From Candidatus Thalassarchaeaceae archaeon (GTDB taxonomy: Archaea; Thermoplasmatota; Poseidoniia; Poseidoniales; Thalassarchaeaceae): DNA of 24,225 nucleotides. Position numbers and translations under genes: made by a program. The notes beneath the pieces were generated by a model. It was not told where the DNA came from and did not search any database. It saw nothing but the letters and a program-made list of their open reading frames with translations. This document shows, piece by piece, positions 23,603 to 24,225 of the stretch. Location of the stretch: NCBI GenBank assembly GCA_030747475.1, contig JASLKO010000071.1, forward strand, positions 1 through 24,225, read 5' to 3'. Positions within the stretch are counted from its first letter, which is position 1. Every line of letters begins with the position of its first letter.

Positions 23603-24225
23603 ATGGAGACTCTAATTCGCGACTTGCTCATGCAGCTTGGCGCCTCTTTGGACCCACCTCCTACGCACGCCCCCTGCCCTGGAATCTCTCTCCTCGGCAT
23701 TCTCAAGCAAGCCCCCGCAACTCGCAGTAGCCCAACATTATCTGCAGGTACACATGTTTGGCATGCCCATGATGGATGGGCACCATTGGATAATCTAGAG
23801 GTTGAGAGATGGTTGGTCGACGCCCCAAATGGAACACATTGGTTGTTATCTGAACGTCCTTTGCGTTTGCAAAACCAACCACAAAGGCAAGGTGTTCAAT
23901 ATGATGTTTGGGGGCCTGATCGGTTGGCACAATGGCTAGGTGAAGCCGTTCTCAATGGCGATCTAAATGCTAGTGTACCGCAAACATCTCCTGAATCTGT
24001 TGTTGAATCAGAAGATGTAGAGCGTACTCAAACCTCGTTGAAGGACGAAGGTCCGACTGCCTTGAGACCATTAATCGAGTTAGAAGAAGTTCTTGAAAAA
24101 TACACACTTACTCACGCAGAACCTCGACCAGTGTTGCTCAGTGCAAGAATTTGGTCTGTGACTGGAATCTTGCGTGGGCCCGATAATGCAGCAGAACGCC
24201 AATGGTGGCAATTGCTTGAGGATCC
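23603..24225 (+). CDS. Unknown protein, 3' truncated by window edge
   Basis: The frame is open from the ATG at 23603 to the end of the window (207 codons seen). An in-frame TAG at 23594-23596 means the start is at or after this ATG. The N-terminus (METLIRDLLMQLGASLDPPP) is followed by a Pro/Ala/Thr-rich stretch, then a Trp-rich region (THVWHAHDGWAPLD, ERWLVDAPNGTHWLL, QYDVWGPDRLAQWL). An acidic, Ser/Thr-rich linker lies at about 130-155, followed by a further ordered part (RPLIELEEVLEKYT...). There is no membrane helix in the visible part. I do not recognise a family. It lies 72 bases after L30e on the same strand, where nusA is found in many archaea, but it does not resemble NusA (no KH motif). 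Confidence 0.65.
   Translation, partial: METLIRDLLMQLGASLDPPPTHAPCPGISLLGILKQAPATRSSPTLSAGTHVWHAHDGWAPLDNLEVERWLVDAPNGTHWLLSERPLRLQNQPQRQGVQYDVWGPDRLAQWLGEAVLNGDLNASVPQTSPESVVESEDVERTQTSLKDEGPTALRPLIELEEVLEKYTLTHAEPRPVLLSARIWSVTGILRGPDNAAERQWWQLLED

Noticed and set aside
1..24225. Mobile elements, CRISPR arrays or integration sites
   Set aside because: No transposase or integrase gene, no regularly spaced repeats, no terminal inverted repeats, and no duplicated tRNA 3' end were found.

Overview
The window looks like chromosomal DNA of a marine Euryarchaeon of the Thermoplasmatota, most likely Marine Group II (Poseidoniales). The evidence is the archaeal RNA polymerase operon in the order H-B-A'-A''-L30e with an unsplit B gene, a tRNA-Lys without encoded CCA, an archaeal Mtq2/HemK-type methyltransferase, a probable archaeal RNase P Pop5 subunit, Shine-Dalgarno sites of the GGAGGTGA type, and TATA-like boxes at leaderless spacing. 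The lineage assignment is inference; no rRNA gene is present.

Layout. (1) 1-2049, plus strand: the 3' part of an asparagine-synthase-like gene, overlapped by a GshA-type glutamate-cysteine ligase. (2) 2054-8836, minus strand: an eight-gene respiratory operon. In transcription order it encodes an exported Reeler/choice-of-anchor-like protein with a CxCH motif, a small membrane protein, a Tat-type Rieske protein, a b6-type cytochrome b, a fusion of the cytochrome b C-terminal half (subunit IV-like) with an HdrD/GlpC-type iron-sulfur CCG module, a small membrane protein, a 2[4Fe-4S] ferredoxin, and another small membrane protein. Spacings are tight and most starts have strong Shine-Dalgarno sites. 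(3) 8837-8994: divergent intergenic region with several short dyads. (4) 8995-10274, plus: a TPR protein and a divergent FtsZ-superfamily protein. (5) 10271-11599, minus: a ten-helix membrane protein with an acidic tail, divergent from a probable rnp2 (11652-11939), followed by a two-anchor membrane protein (12021-12521). (6) 12518-13849, minus: a methyltransferase fused to a biotin protein ligase. (7) 14130-23530, plus: tRNA-Lys(UUU), then rpoH, rpoB, rpoA', rpoA'' and L30e. (8) 23603 to the end: the 5' part of an unknown gene.

What stands out. The quinol-oxidising complex appears to be wired by gene fusion to a cytosolic HdrD-like iron-sulfur/CCG module, with a ferredoxin in the same operon; I know of no described complex with this layout. 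RpoH and RpoA'' begin with the same duplicated domain of about 60 residues (26 of the first 50 residues identical without gaps), which looks like a helix-hairpin-helix. RpoA' carries an insertion of about 150 residues with a possible zinc ribbon just before the active-site region, and RpoB has lost two of the four usual zinc ligands of its C-terminal ribbon. Together these suggest a remodelled RNA polymerase.

The genome is very compact: convergent pairs share a TTAA for both stop codons, and one divergent pair appears to use a single symmetric TTAA promoter element.
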